The position numbers were made by a program, and so were the translations under genes. A DNA stretch of 64,000 nucleotides from an uncultured Erythrobacter sp. Lineage in GTDB: Bacteria; Pseudomonadota; Alphaproteobacteria; Sphingomonadales; Sphingomonadaceae. Positions 36,687 through 46,400 of this stretch are shown in pieces; within the stretch, counting starts at the first letter, position 1, and each line of letters starts with the position of its first letter. The notes under the pieces are model-generated. The model ran no database searches, was not told where the DNA came from, and saw only the letters and a program-made list of their open reading frames with translations. The DNA lies in NCBI GenBank assembly GCA_947494705.1, contig CANLVN010000003.1, forward strand, positions 558,001 through 622,000, given 5' to 3'.

Positions 36687-37160
36687 ATGCATATTAGGTT
36701 GATGGTCGTAGCGCTTCTTGGGACTCTGCTTTCCGCCTGCAATCCCAGCGTCAACATTGAGACAGCCGAACGACAGATCAAGACCTTTCACAGCCGCTAC
36801 AATGACGGAGCAGTGGATACGCTCTACGACATTGCAGGCGATGAGCTCAGAAAAACGACAACGCGAGAAGAGATGGCTGACTTCGTCACGGTCGTTAGCA
36901 CTAGGCTGGGTAAGGTCGAGATGAGCGAGCAAGTGAACTGGAACGTGGCCTTCAACAACGGCGTGAGTTCGACGGTGATCACCATGGAAACCGATTTCGA
37001 AAAAGGCGAAGGGTTGGAAACCTTCACCTTCCAAGGGACTGGTGACGATCTTGAACTCGTTGGATGGCTCGTCAATTCACCCCGTTTATCTTTGACCGTC
37101 GATGACTTGAAGATGCTCGAGGCTGATGATGAGGAACAGGAGCCGGACACGGTCAACTAG
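36687..37160 (+). CDS. Lipoprotein of unknown function, second of a tandem pair
   Basis: This 157-aa paralog of the preceding lipoprotein has signal MHIRLMVVALLGTLLSAC with a lipobox Cys, then KTFHSRYNDGAVDTLYDIAGDELRKTTTREEMADFVTVVSTRLGKVE and TMETDFEKGEGLETFTFQGTGDDLELVGWLVNSPR. The shared order of motifs shows a tandem duplication, but the two copies differ strongly and this one looks poorer in GC. It ends with an acidic tail (EADDEEQEPDTVN). Its TAG shares the CTAG palindrome with the convergent pyrF stop. No function is assigned. Confidence 0.75.
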   Translation: MHIRLMVVALLGTLLSACNPSVNIETAERQIKTFHSRYNDGAVDTLYDIAGDELRKTTTREEMADFVTVVSTRLGKVEMSEQVNWNVAFNNGVSSTVITMETDFEKGEGLETFTFQGTGDDLELVGWLVNSPRLSLTVDDLKMLEADDEEQEPDTVN

Positions 37161-37831
37161 AGCGTCGCCTCAATCGCCCTTGCTGCAGCTTCGGGATCGT
37201 CCGCACGGCTGATCGGGCGGCCTATCACGAGAACGCTTGCGCCATCGTCGCGGGCTTGGCGCGGGGTGACGGTGCGTTTCTGATCTCCGACGCTTGCACC
37301 GGCAGGGCGCAGGCCGGGGACGACGAAGAAGCCGTCTTTCCATTGCTTGCGGACCTGTCCGACTTCCTGACCTGAGCACACGATCCCGTCGAGGCCAGCC
37401 TCTTGAGCGAGTTCGGCAAGGCGCATGACGTGGTCGTGCGGTGTTCCGCCGACGCCGGTACGTGCAAGGTCACGCTCGTCGAGGCTGGTGAGCATGGTTA
37501 CGCCGACGACCTTACAGCCTTCTGCTGCTGCCGCCTTCGCATCCTCCATCATCGCGCGTCCGCCGCTGGCGTGGACGGTGACGATGGCGGGCTCGTAGAC
37601 ATGCACTGCCTGCATCGCGCCAGCGACCGTGTTGGGGATGTCGTGAAATTTCAGGTCGAGGAAGATTGGCAGGCCCATATGCGCGATTTCGTGGACCCCA
37701 TGGGGCCCGTGCGCGCAGTAGAATTCGAGGCCTAGCTTGACGCCGCCGATATGCGCCTTGACCTTTTCGATGAGCGCTTTGGCAGGCTCGATCTGAGGTA
37801 CGTCGAGCGCGAGGAAGACCGGATTGCTCAT
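37157..37831 (-). CDS. pyrF: Orotidine 5'-phosphate decarboxylase
   Basis: PyrF makes UMP from OMP, the last step of pyrimidine synthesis. The 224-aa barrel has VFLALDVP, VKLGLEFYCAHGP, the catalytic FLDLKFHDIPNTV (Lys-x-x-Asp tetrad) and VTVHASGG. The phosphate-binding VVPGLRPAG and VIGRPISRADDPEAAARAI are also present. It overlaps the lapA stop by four bases (ATGA) and forms a two-gene unit with it. Confidence 0.97.
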   Translation of the reverse strand: MSNPVFLALDVPQIEPAKALIEKVKAHIGGVKLGLEFYCAHGPHGVHEIAHMGLPIFLDLKFHDIPNTVAGAMQAVHVYEPAIVTVHASGGRAMMEDAKAAAAEGCKVVGVTMLTSLDERDLARTGVGGTPHDHVMRLAELAQEAGLDGIVCSGQEVGQVRKQWKDGFFVVPGLRPAGASVGDQKRTVTPRQARDDGASVLVIGRPISRADDPEAAARAIEATL

Positions 37832-38208
37832 GCTGGCTTGTCGCGGCTGTCGGGAGCCAAGTTGTCGTCAGCTTGTGCCGGATTATCCACAGGACCGCCC
37901 ACAGGCCTTTCGGCGGGAGAGTGAGTGCTGGTCGTGTCCTCGGGATCGTGGCGCTGTGCCAGAGCGGTGGACTTTATCGAGGCCTCAAGGCTGCGAATGC
38001 GGCGCGATAGGCTCCATTTGACGCTGCGATGATAGAGCCACATCGGTACGAGGCCGAGCAGGAAGGCAATGATGACCAGCACCGGGACCTTCGTCTCCAG
38101 CACGAGGTTCTCCCACAGGTTCACCTCGACCGTGTCCCAGTTGAAGAACGAGAACGTCAGCATCGCGAACAGGATCAAGACCCAGACGATGGTGCGGATG
38201 ATCTGCAC
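37828..38208 (-). CDS. lapA: LapA-family inner membrane protein (DUF1049)
   Basis: This 126-aa protein has two N-terminal hydrophobic helices (about 5-22 and 43-62) separated by the LapA motif TFSFFNWDTVEVNLWENLVLETKVPVLVIIAFLLGLVPMWLYHRSVKWSL. A disordered polar tail rich in Pro/Asp follows. In E. coli LapA works with LapB in control of LPS synthesis; in alphaproteobacteria it usually lies between ihfB and trpF. Here ihfB is missing and pyrF follows with an ATGA overlap. The C-terminal coiled coil is short. Confidence 0.82.
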   Translation of the reverse strand: MQIIRTIVWVLILFAMLTFSFFNWDTVEVNLWENLVLETKVPVLVIIAFLLGLVPMWLYHRSVKWSLSRRIRSLEASIKSTALAQRHDPEDTTSTHSPAERPVGGPVDNPAQADDNLAPDSRDKPA

Positions 38209-38277
38209 GAGCGGTTTCCTCCCTAAAGCGACAATTGCTATGCGAAACTAAGGTATTTGAGCGCTTAGTCCAGCGTC

Positions 38278-39594
38278 TCAGTCCTCGCCGAACACCCGCG
38301 CGAAGATCGTGTCGACATGTTTGAAGTGATATTCGAGGTCGAATTTTTCTTCTAATTCGGCCTCGGACAAGGCGGCGGTTACCTCCTCGTCCCCCTTCAG
38401 CAGTTCGAGCAGCGAAAGCTGGCCTGAGGATTCCCACACCTTCATCGCGTTGCGCTGGACCAGGCGATACGCATTGTCGCGCGTCACCCCGGCCTGGGTG
38501 AGTGCCAACAGCACACGTTGCGAGTGGACGAGGCCGCCCATTGCATCCATGTTCTTCTGCATCCGCTCGGGATAGACCAGCAGCTTGTCGACGACACCGG
38601 TCAATCGTGCGAGCGCGAAGTCGAGTGTGATCGTGGCGTCGGGCCCGATGAAGCGCTCGACCGAGCTATGCGAGATATCGCGCTCGTGCCAAAGCGCCAC
38701 GTTTTCCAGCGCGGGCAGGGCATAGGCGCGGATCATGCGAGCCTGTCCGGTGAGGTTTTCGGTCAGGATTGGATTGCGTTTATGCGGCATCGCCGATGAA
38801 CCCTTCTGGCCGGGCGAGAAATACTCTTCGGCTTCCAGCACTTCGGTGCGCTGCAGATGGCGGATTTCGACGGCGAGCCGCTCGATGCTCGATGCGATCA
38901 CCGCCAAGGTGGAGAAATAGGCGGCGTGTCGGTCGCGCGGGATCACCTGCGTGCTGACTGGTTCGACACTCAGCCCAAGCTGCTCGGCGACATATTCTTC
39001 GACGCTGGGGTCTATGTTGGCAAAAGTGCCGACCGCGCCCGAAATCGCGCAGGTCGCCACTTCGGCGCGCGCGGCAACCAGGCGTTCACGGCAGCGAGCG
39101 AACTCGGCATAGGCTTGCGCGAGCTTGAGGCCGAACGTTGTCGGTTCGGCATGGATGCCATGACTGCGCCCGATCGTGGCGGTGTATTTGTGCTCCTTTG
39201 CGCGTCCCTCGATAGCCGCAAGCAGCGCGTCCATGTCTTCAAGCAAGAGGTCACTCGCCCGAGCCAATTGGACCGCCAGTGTCGTGTCGAGCACATCGGA
39301 CGAGGTCATCCCTTGGTGCATGAAGCGCGCTTCGGGGCCGACCTGTTCGGCAACCCAATCGAGGAAGGCGATGACGTCGTGCTTCAGCACCGCTTCCTTC
39401 GCGTCGATTGCGGCAACGTCGATGCCCGGTTCGGTTTTCCACCAGTCCCACAACGCCTTCGCGCCGCTTTCCGGCACGACGCCCAACTCGGAGAGCTTCT
39501 GGGTCGCGTGCGCTTCGATCAGGAACCAGATTTCGTACTTGGTTTCCGGCTCCCAAATGGCGGTCATGGCGGGACGGGCGTAACGGGGGACCAT
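38278..39594 (-). CDS. purB: Adenylosuccinate lyase
   Basis: PurB cleaves SAICAR and adenylosuccinate, releasing fumarate, in purine synthesis. The 438-aa protein (MVPRYARPAMTAIWEPETKYEIWFLIEAHA...) has the superfamily signature GSSAMPHKRNPI, QGMTSSDVLDTTLAVQL and GRSHGIHAEPTTFGLK. AGGAGCCCCAC precedes the ATG. It is transcribed alone, ahead of lapA-pyrF by 69 bp. Confidence 0.98.
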   Translation of the reverse strand: MVPRYARPAMTAIWEPETKYEIWFLIEAHATQKLSELGVVPESGAKALWDWWKTEPGIDVAAIDAKEAVLKHDVIAFLDWVAEQVGPEARFMHQGMTSSDVLDTTLAVQLARASDLLLEDMDALLAAIEGRAKEHKYTATIGRSHGIHAEPTTFGLKLAQAYAEFARCRERLVAARAEVATCAISGAVGTFANIDPSVEEYVAEQLGLSVEPVSTQVIPRDRHAAYFSTLAVIASSIERLAVEIRHLQRTEVLEAEEYFSPGQKGSSAMPHKRNPILTENLTGQARMIRAYALPALENVALWHERDISHSSVERFIGPDATITLDFALARLTGVVDKLLVYPERMQKNMDAMGGLVHSQRVLLALTQAGVTRDNAYRLVQRNAMKVWESSGQLSLLELLKGDEEVTAALSEAELEEKFDLEYHFKHVDTIFARVFGED

Positions 39595-39769
39595 GTGGGG
39601 CTCCTGAACTGGTAGGGTTTTGCCCAGCGCGGCTATGCGCGCAAAGGCCGAATGGCAAGGGCAGGCGTCGCGCTTTCACCTGCTTGGGACAATTTTCCGG
39701 CACCCGCGCGGCAAGGCGAACGTGTCTGTCCCGGCTGAGGACAAATCTTCTTTAGGTCCCGAATTACCT

Positions 39770-39797
39770 TTGACTTGAGACTGCGCCCTATTAGCGT
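39770..39797 (+). promoter_or_regulatory. Candidate promoter of the DUF3857 protein gene
   Basis: TTGACT, 16 nt, TAGCGT, ending 32 nt before the ATG. The -35 is good; the -10 is the TAG-type seen at other sites here. The surrounding 235 bp between purB and this gene hold nothing else that I can identify. Confidence 0.4.
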
Positions 39798-39829
39798 CCT
39801 TCCCGACTTTTACTTCAGGGGCGCATACC

Positions 39830-42607
39830 ATGACACTTCGTATCGAGCGGGCGGCAATCTCATTATTGGCGTTGGGATGGTCCTCGCTCGCCTTGGCAGG
39901 GGACGAACCGCTTTACGAACCCGCACCCGACTGGGTGACGCCGGTCGAAGTCGACAGCGTCGAGCGCGACCCAACCAACAACCAGGTGCTGCTCGACACG
40001 CAGGTCCGGCTCCAGGAAGGCCTCCTGTCGGAATACCGCGATGTTGTGCTCCGCGTCTCAGGGCTGAGCGACCTGGCAGAAGTCGGTACGCTGACGGCCA
40101 AGTGGCTGCCGGACAAAGGCGACCTGATCGTCCATCAAATCACGATCCTGCGCGATGGAGAAGCCATCGACCTAATTGAGGAAGGGGAGAGGTTCGAGGT
40201 GCTGCGGCGCGAGCAGAACCTCGAACAGCAGATCCTCGATGGCTCACTTACCGCGACCCTGTCGGTTCCCGGCATGCAGGTAGGCGACGAATTGCGCCTG
40301 TCCTACACCGTGACCAACACGGATCAGGCTTTGGGCGACGAGGTGCAGAGCCAGACTTATCTTTGGCGCGAACCCGATGCTTTTGCAGATTTTTCGCGGG
40401 TGATGGTGTCTTGGCCGGAAGATCTGGACGTTACTTACAAGGCTGGTCCCAACTACGACCTCGCTGCACCCGAACTGCGCAACGGGCATCGCTGGCTTAA
40501 TGTCGCACTGCCGCTGCCAGAGGCCAAGGAAATGCCCAACGACGCGCCACTGCGGTTCCGTCGCGGCACTATCTTGCAGGTGGGCACCTTTGCCGACTGG
40601 GCTGAAGTTTCGAGCGTAATGGCACCCTATTACGAGGTAGATGGCGCGCTCGACGGCTTGGACGAACTTGCCGAAAAAACCGATGCGATCCGAGCCGATT
40701 ATGATGACGACCTTTCACGCGCTGTCGCCGCACTCGAATTGGTGCAGGAAGACATTCGCTATCTGCTCAACGGTTTAGACGGCGGCAATTACATCCCTCA
40801 GTCGGTGGCGACCACCTGGGAGAAGAAATACGGTGACTGCAAGGCGAAGACGCTGATTTTGCTCGCCCTGCTCGACAGGCTGGGAATTGATGCCGAAGCG
40901 GTGCTGGTATCGACCGATGGCGGCAATGCGGTCCCGATCTCGCTGCCATTGCCAGGCGCGTTCAACCATGTGCTGGTGCGTGCAAATATCGATGGCAATC
41001 TGTATTACCTCGACGGAACATCGCTAGGCGCGAACCTGGCGATTGTCGGCAATGTGCCGGCTTTCGAGTATGCGCTACCCGTCCGATCTGCCGGAGCGCA
41101 GCTCGAGCCGATCGTTCAGGTGTTGCCGCGCGCGACGGAATTCACGATGGACATGGAAGTCGATGCCACGGCTGGCGGCGATTTGCCCACTCTCGGGACG
41201 CTGCGCCTGGAGTTCGTCGGCGCTTATGCAGCTCAACTTGCCTCGGTGGCAGACAAGCTAACCGACGAGCGCAAGAAGGAAATGGCTTCCAATTTCGACG
41301 CGGAAATGCAGTTGCTGGATGTCGAGATCGTGTCGGGCGATGACGACAGCGAAGCCGCCATGGTCATTACCGGGATCATGCCCGCGATGTTCGAATATGA
41401 CGGGACACGGGCCGAATTCAGCCCGATCGTGTCGACCGACGAGGTCAACTTCTCGCCAGACCGCTCGCGCCGCGACTGGCGCGAATTGCCGGTTTCGGTT
41501 GGCGCTGCCTCGGCCATGGCGATCAATATCCGCACCCGGCTGCCGCTCGCATCCGAAGCTTTCGAACTGCGTGGTGAGGCTGTGCTCGACGAGGAAGTGG
41601 CGGGTCGTCGCTATATTCGCGAGGTCGGCTTCAGAGGCGAAGAGCTGTTCGTCACGGAGCGAATCGTTAGCCGTGGCGGGGAAATCGACCCAGCACAGAT
41701 CCGCGACGAACGGCGCAAGGCGGCAAGTTTCGCGCGCAACGAGATCAAGGTCGTTGCCCCCGATGACATGCCCCGCCGCTGGCGTTTTGCGCAGAGCGAC
41801 AACCGCTCACCGCTTGCCGCGCTCGATGCGGCTTATGCGACAATGATCGAAAAGGACCCTGAGGAGGCGGCACCCTATCTCTCGCGCGCATCCTTCCGAT
41901 ACGACACTTATGACTTTGCCGGATCGCTCGAAGACATGGACATGGTGGTAGAGCTGGAAGGTAATGCAGAGTATTATTCGCAGCGCGCCGCCGTGCATCG
42001 GCAATTGCTCGATTTCGAGAGTGCGCGTGACGATCTCGAAGAAGCATACTTGCTCGAACCGTCACCGTGGCGCGCCATCGCTTATTCTGCGGCCCTGTTC
42101 GATCTGGGCGATGTCGAAGGTGCTCGCGCCCTGCTTGAGGGCGAGGACGGCGACGAAGACGTTCGTCAGTCTCTCGCGCTCAACTTAGCTGGGCTTGATG
42201 CCTTTGAAGGTCGGGGCGAGGAAGGGTTGGAGCGCATTACGGAGGTCATGATGGCCAAGCCCAATGATGCCAACATGCTGAACCAGAAGTGCTGGTATAT
42301 GGGCACCTGGCAGGTCCGGCTGCGCGAGGCACTGGAGGTCTGCCGAAAGGCGGTAGAGGTTGGCGGCACCGCATCCGCCCTCGACAGCCGCGCGCTCGTC
42401 TATTTCCGCAACGGGATGGTCGCAGAAGCTCTGGCCGATCTCGACGCAGCGCTTGAACTTGCGCCGGGTCAAAACGGTTCGCTGATAATGCGCGGCCTGA
42501 TCCGGCGTGATCAGGGCGACGAGCGCGGACAGGCCGATATCGATGCCGCGCTCGCCCGCGAACCGGTGATCGTGGCCGACTGGCGCAAATGGGGGTTCGA
42601 CCTCTAG
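39830..42607 (+). CDS. DUF3857 / transglutaminase-like / TPR exported protein
   Basis: This 925-aa protein has a signal peptide (ISLLALGWSSLALAG). After it comes a DUF3857 beta domain (about 60-250), then a transglutaminase-like domain with a plausible catalytic triad: Cys in WEKKYGDCKAKT (about residue 335), His in GAFNHVLV and Asp in LYYLDGTSLGA. A DUF3858-type beta domain follows. The last 280 residues form TPR-like repeats (DPEEAAPYLSRASFRYDTYDFAGSLEDMD; NAEYYSQRAAVHRQLLDFESARDDLEEAYLL). Such proteins are periplasmic or outer-membrane associated and may act as cysteine proteases or peptide cross-linkers; the real substrate is unknown. It stands alone between purB and radC. Confidence 0.88.
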   Translation: MTLRIERAAISLLALGWSSLALAGDEPLYEPAPDWVTPVEVDSVERDPTNNQVLLDTQVRLQEGLLSEYRDVVLRVSGLSDLAEVGTLTAKWLPDKGDLIVHQITILRDGEAIDLIEEGERFEVLRREQNLEQQILDGSLTATLSVPGMQVGDELRLSYTVTNTDQALGDEVQSQTYLWREPDAFADFSRVMVSWPEDLDVTYKAGPNYDLAAPELRNGHRWLNVALPLPEAKEMPNDAPLRFRRGTILQVGTFADWAEVSSVMAPYYEVDGALDGLDELAEKTDAIRADYDDDLSRAVAALELVQEDIRYLLNGLDGGNYIPQSVATTWEKKYGDCKAKTLILLALLDRLGIDAEAVLVSTDGGNAVPISLPLPGAFNHVLVRANIDGNLYYLDGTSLGANLAIVGNVPAFEYALPVRSAGAQLEPIVQVLPRATEFTMDMEVDATAGGDLPTLGTLRLEFVGAYAAQLASVADKLTDERKKEMASNFDAEMQLLDVEIVSGDDDSEAAMVITGIMPAMFEYDGTRAEFSPIVSTDEVNFSPDRSRRDWRELPVSVGAASAMAINIRTRLPLASEAFELRGEAVLDEEVAGRRYIREVGFRGEELFVTERIVSRGGEIDPAQIRDERRKAASFARNEIKVVAPDDMPRRWRFAQSDNRSPLAALDAAYATMIEKDPEEAAPYLSRASFRYDTYDFAGSLEDMDMVVELEGNAEYYSQRAAVHRQLLDFESARDDLEEAYLLEPSPWRAIAYSAALFDLGDVEGARALLEGEDGDEDVRQSLALNLAGLDAFEGRGEEGLERITEVMMAKPNDANMLNQKCWYMGTWQVRLREALEVCRKAVEVGGTASALDSRALVYFRNGMVAEALADLDAALELAPGQNGSLIMRGLIRRDQGDERGQADIDAALAREPVIVADWRKWGFDL

Positions 42608-42630
42608 GCTGAACCGCTCGTTCGGCGGCG

Positions 42631-43383
42631 CTATATCAGCCCCTTTGCGCGCAGCGACACGTGTCCTTCACGCCCGACGATAACGTGATCGTGCAGCGTC
42701 ACGCCGAGTAGCCGTCCGGCCTCGGCTATGCGCTGCGTAATCTGGATATCGGCGCGGCTGGGTTCGGGATTGCCGCTAGGGTGGTTGTGGACGAGGATCA
42801 GCGCGCTCGCGCCGACATCCATCGCTCGACGGATTACTTCGCGCGGGTGGATGGCGGCTTCGTCGATTGAGCCGTCGCCTACGTGATGGTCGTCGATCAA
42901 CCGGTTCTTGGTATCGAGATAGAGCACGCGCACACGCTCGACCGTCAGATGCGCCATGTCGATTGCGAGATAGTCGAGCAGTGCCTGCCAGCTGCCGAGC
43001 ACCGGCTTCGCGCTCACTTCGCTGCGGGCCATCCGACGCGCTGCGGTAGCGACGCTTTTGAGCGCTGCGGCGCTCGTTCGGCCCACGCCCTTGACCCGCT
43101 GCAACGCTGCCGGATCGGCGTTGAGCACTCCGGCGAGTGAGCCGAACTGAGCGATCAGGTCTTTTGCAATAGACTTGGTATCGCCTTGTTTGATGGCGGC
43201 GAACAGCAGGTATTCGAGCACTTCGTAATCGGCAAGCGCCTCAGCGCCACCCTTCAGAAGCCGCTCGCGCAGGCGTTCGCGGTGGCCCGTTCCGGCATGC
43301 TTGCTAGAATCGGATTTCGACGCGGGCGGGGCGCCGGTTCCAAAATCGAAACTTCCTTCAGATTGCGGCAATCTCGCCCTCAT
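42631..43383 (-). CDS. radC: RadC family protein (JAB1/MPN domain)
   Basis: This 250-aa member of the UPF0758/RadC group has an N-terminal helix-hairpin-helix region (LADYEVLEYLLFAAIKQGDTKSIAKDLIAQFGSLAGVLNADPAALQRVKGVG). A JAB metalloprotease-like domain carries the zinc motif ILVHNHPSGNPEPSRADIQIT with a preceding Glu. The old repair role of RadC is not supported by current genetics, so function is open. The ORF extends to 43473; ATG 43383 (MRARLPQSEGSFDFG) or 43407 are more likely, since the longer form would overlap the divergent ydbH start. Confidence 0.9.
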   Translation of the reverse strand: MRARLPQSEGSFDFGTGAPPASKSDSSKHAGTGHRERLRERLLKGGAEALADYEVLEYLLFAAIKQGDTKSIAKDLIAQFGSLAGVLNADPAALQRVKGVGRTSAAALKSVATAARRMARSEVSAKPVLGSWQALLDYLAIDMAHLTVERVRVLYLDTKNRLIDDHHVGDGSIDEAAIHPREVIRRAMDVGASALILVHNHPSGNPEPSRADIQITQRIAEAGRLLGVTLHDHVIVGREGHVSLRAKGLI

Positions 43384-43441
43384 CAATACATGGCTTTCAG
43401 ATATCATTGCCTTTGCAAGGCGATCCGCGCAAGTGAGCAGC

Positions 43442-46400
43442 ATGCAGGCCGAAGCCGACCCGGAAAGCGACAACGATTACGCGCCTGAGTCGCCGACGCG
43501 GGTCGGTTGGCTATGGCGAGTGCTGATCGTGGCGGTGATCTCGTTGCTCGTCGTCGCGACCATCGCGTGGTTCTCGCGCGAGCGGATTGCGAGCAATCTC
43601 ATCGACGGCGCGCTGCGCGATGCGGGGCTGGAGGCGAGCTACGATATCGTCTCAATCGGCACCGACCGACAGACCATCGCGAACCTCGTGATAGGAGATC
43701 CCAGCGCACCCGACCTGACCGCAGAGCGGGTGAATGTCGACATCGTCTACAGTTTCGGCGCGCCGACGATCGGGCGGGTCGAACTCGTCCATCCGCGGGT
43801 CTATGGCACGCTGCGCGACGGTGAGCTGAGCCTCGGTTCGCTCGATCCACTGATCTTTGCCGAGAGCGACGAACCAGCGGGCCTCCCCGAACTCGACATA
43901 GCCATGCGCGACGGTCGCGCCCTGATTGTGAGCGATTATGGCCGGATTGGCGCCAAGCTCGAAGGGGCGGGGCGGATCGATGACGGTTTCCGCGGCAAAT
44001 TCGCGGCGACTGCTCCGGGGATCGGAACCGAAGGATGCAGGGCACAGGGTGCGACGCTTTACGGCAACGTCGCTACCAATGAAGGCCGTATTGGCTTCGA
44101 CGGACCGCTGCGGCTGCGGGGCGCGGATTGCGACGGAGCGAGCATCGCGAGTGCCGATGTCGCGGCGCGGATCAGCCTCTCGCAGGACTTCACCGCGATC
44201 CGGGGCGATTTCGACATCGAGGCGGCCGATCTGGCGCAAGGAGACACCGCGCTCAATACCTTGGCTGGAACTGCGGATATAGCCTGGGCTTTCGACGGAG
44301 AACTCAGCCTGCGCCACGAGCTGACAGGGCAGGGGTTCGCCTCTGCTTACGCTGCAGTGGACCGCCTGAACGCAACCGGGACGCTGCGCAGCACCGGTGG
44401 GCTCGACCATGCCGAATGGGATAGCGACTTCTCCGCGTCTGGCGTCGCCGCCGAGGCAAACGCGCTTGCGCTGGCCGATGCGCGCGAGGCGACGCAAGGG
44501 ACTTTCGCTGGAAACCTCCTGTCGAAGCTGGAGCGCGGCCTTACCCGCGCACTCCGGAGAGGAGACGCTTCGGCGAGCATGACGGTCCGCGTCGATGGCG
44601 ACAGTGTGCGCGCCATCGTTCCCGAGGCCCGCCTGCGCAACGCTGCCGGCGAAACCGTGATCGCGCTGTCTCGCCTCAGCTATACCAGCGCCACGCAGGA
44701 CCGCCCCCAGCGTCTCACTGGCAATATCCTCACCGGTGGCGCCGACATGCCGCGCATCAATGGGCGCATGGAACGCGTTGCGGGCGGGGACATCATCCTG
44801 CGTTTGGCTATGGCCGAATACCGCGAAGGCGGCGATGCGCTCGCCATTCCGAGGCTCGAATTGCGGCAGGACAATCGCGGCAACCTGACGTTCAACGCGA
44901 TGGTGCAAGCCGAAGGTGCAATCCCCGGCGGAGAGGTGCGCGGGTTGGTCCTGCCGCTCGAAGGTACGTGGACGAGTGCGAGCGGGCTTGCGGTGGGCCG
45001 GAGATGCACCGATGTCAGAATAGGCGGGCTACGCACTTACGACCTCGCCCTTGCGGAACGCTCGCTTACGCTGTGTCCCGTCGATGGCGGCGCAATCGCG
45101 AGTTATACCGACAGCTTCCGCCTCGCAGCGCGCACCGACGATCTTGACCTGCGCGGCGAACTGGCGGGTACGCCCACCCGCATCGCCGCTGCCAGCGCAG
45201 TCGTACGCTACCCCGGACCCTTCCGTATTGATGGGCTCGACGCCGTGATCGGACCAGAGGACAACGCCGTGCGGCTTTCGGCGAGCGGGCTGGAGGGCAC
45301 TTTCTCCGAAACCATTGGCGGGCGTTTCGAAGGAGGAAGTGCGGCGATCGACGCGGTGCCGCTCGACCTTTCCGAACTCGCGGGAAGCTGGGCTTACGAA
45401 GGCAACGTTCTGAGGATCGGCGAGGGCAGCTTCAAACTCACAGAGCGCATCGACCCTGCCAACGGCCCACAGGCGCGATTCGAGCCTGTCATCGCAAAGG
45501 ATGCAACGCTTACGCTCGAAAACAATGCGATCCGCGCGCAAGCCGCGCTGCGCCATCCAGATACCGGCAGCCTCGTCACCAATGTCGCCGTTCGCCACGA
45601 CCTGTCTAGCGGCAGGGGCAGAGCCGACCTCGACGTGCCCGGCGTCACCTTCACCGAGGATTTCCAGCCCGAGGATCTCAGCTATCTTGCGCGCGGTGTC
45701 ATCGCGCTCGCCGACGGCACCGTGCGTGGTGAGGGGCAAGTAGTTTGGACCCCCGACACACTCGACAGCAGCGGAACCTTTTCCACCGACAGTTTCGACT
45801 TTGCGGCCGCCTTCGGTCCAGTGCGCGAGGTCTCTGGAACGATCACCTTCACCGACCTGCTGGGCCTCACAACGGCGCCCTCGCAGTCCCTGAACATCGG
45901 AGCGATCAATACCGGCGTCGAGGTGCTCGACGGGCGTGTGGTCTACTCGATCGAGAACGGGACGCTCATAACGGTAGAGGACGGGCGCTGGCCATTCATG
46001 GGCGGTCAGCTGATCCTGCGCCCGGTCACGCTCGATTTCGGAGGCGAGACCGGACAAAGTTACATATTCGAGATCGTCGCGCTCGACGCCGCGACCTTCG
46101 TGTCGCAGCTCGAACTCGACAATCTCAGCGCGACGGGGACTTTCGACGGAACTATACCGATCCTGTTCGATGCCGATGGCAACGGCACCATCGAAGGCGG
46201 TATCCTCGTTTCGCGCCCTCCCGGAGGCAATGTCGCCTATGTCGGCGAGCTGACCTATGAAGACCTCGGCACGATGGGCAATTACGCCTTCCAGACGCTG
46301 CGCTCGCTCGATTACAACCAGATGCTGATCGAGTTGAACGGCAACCTCGCGGGCGAGATCCTGACCCAGTTCCGCATCGACGGCGTGCGGCAAGGTGCGG

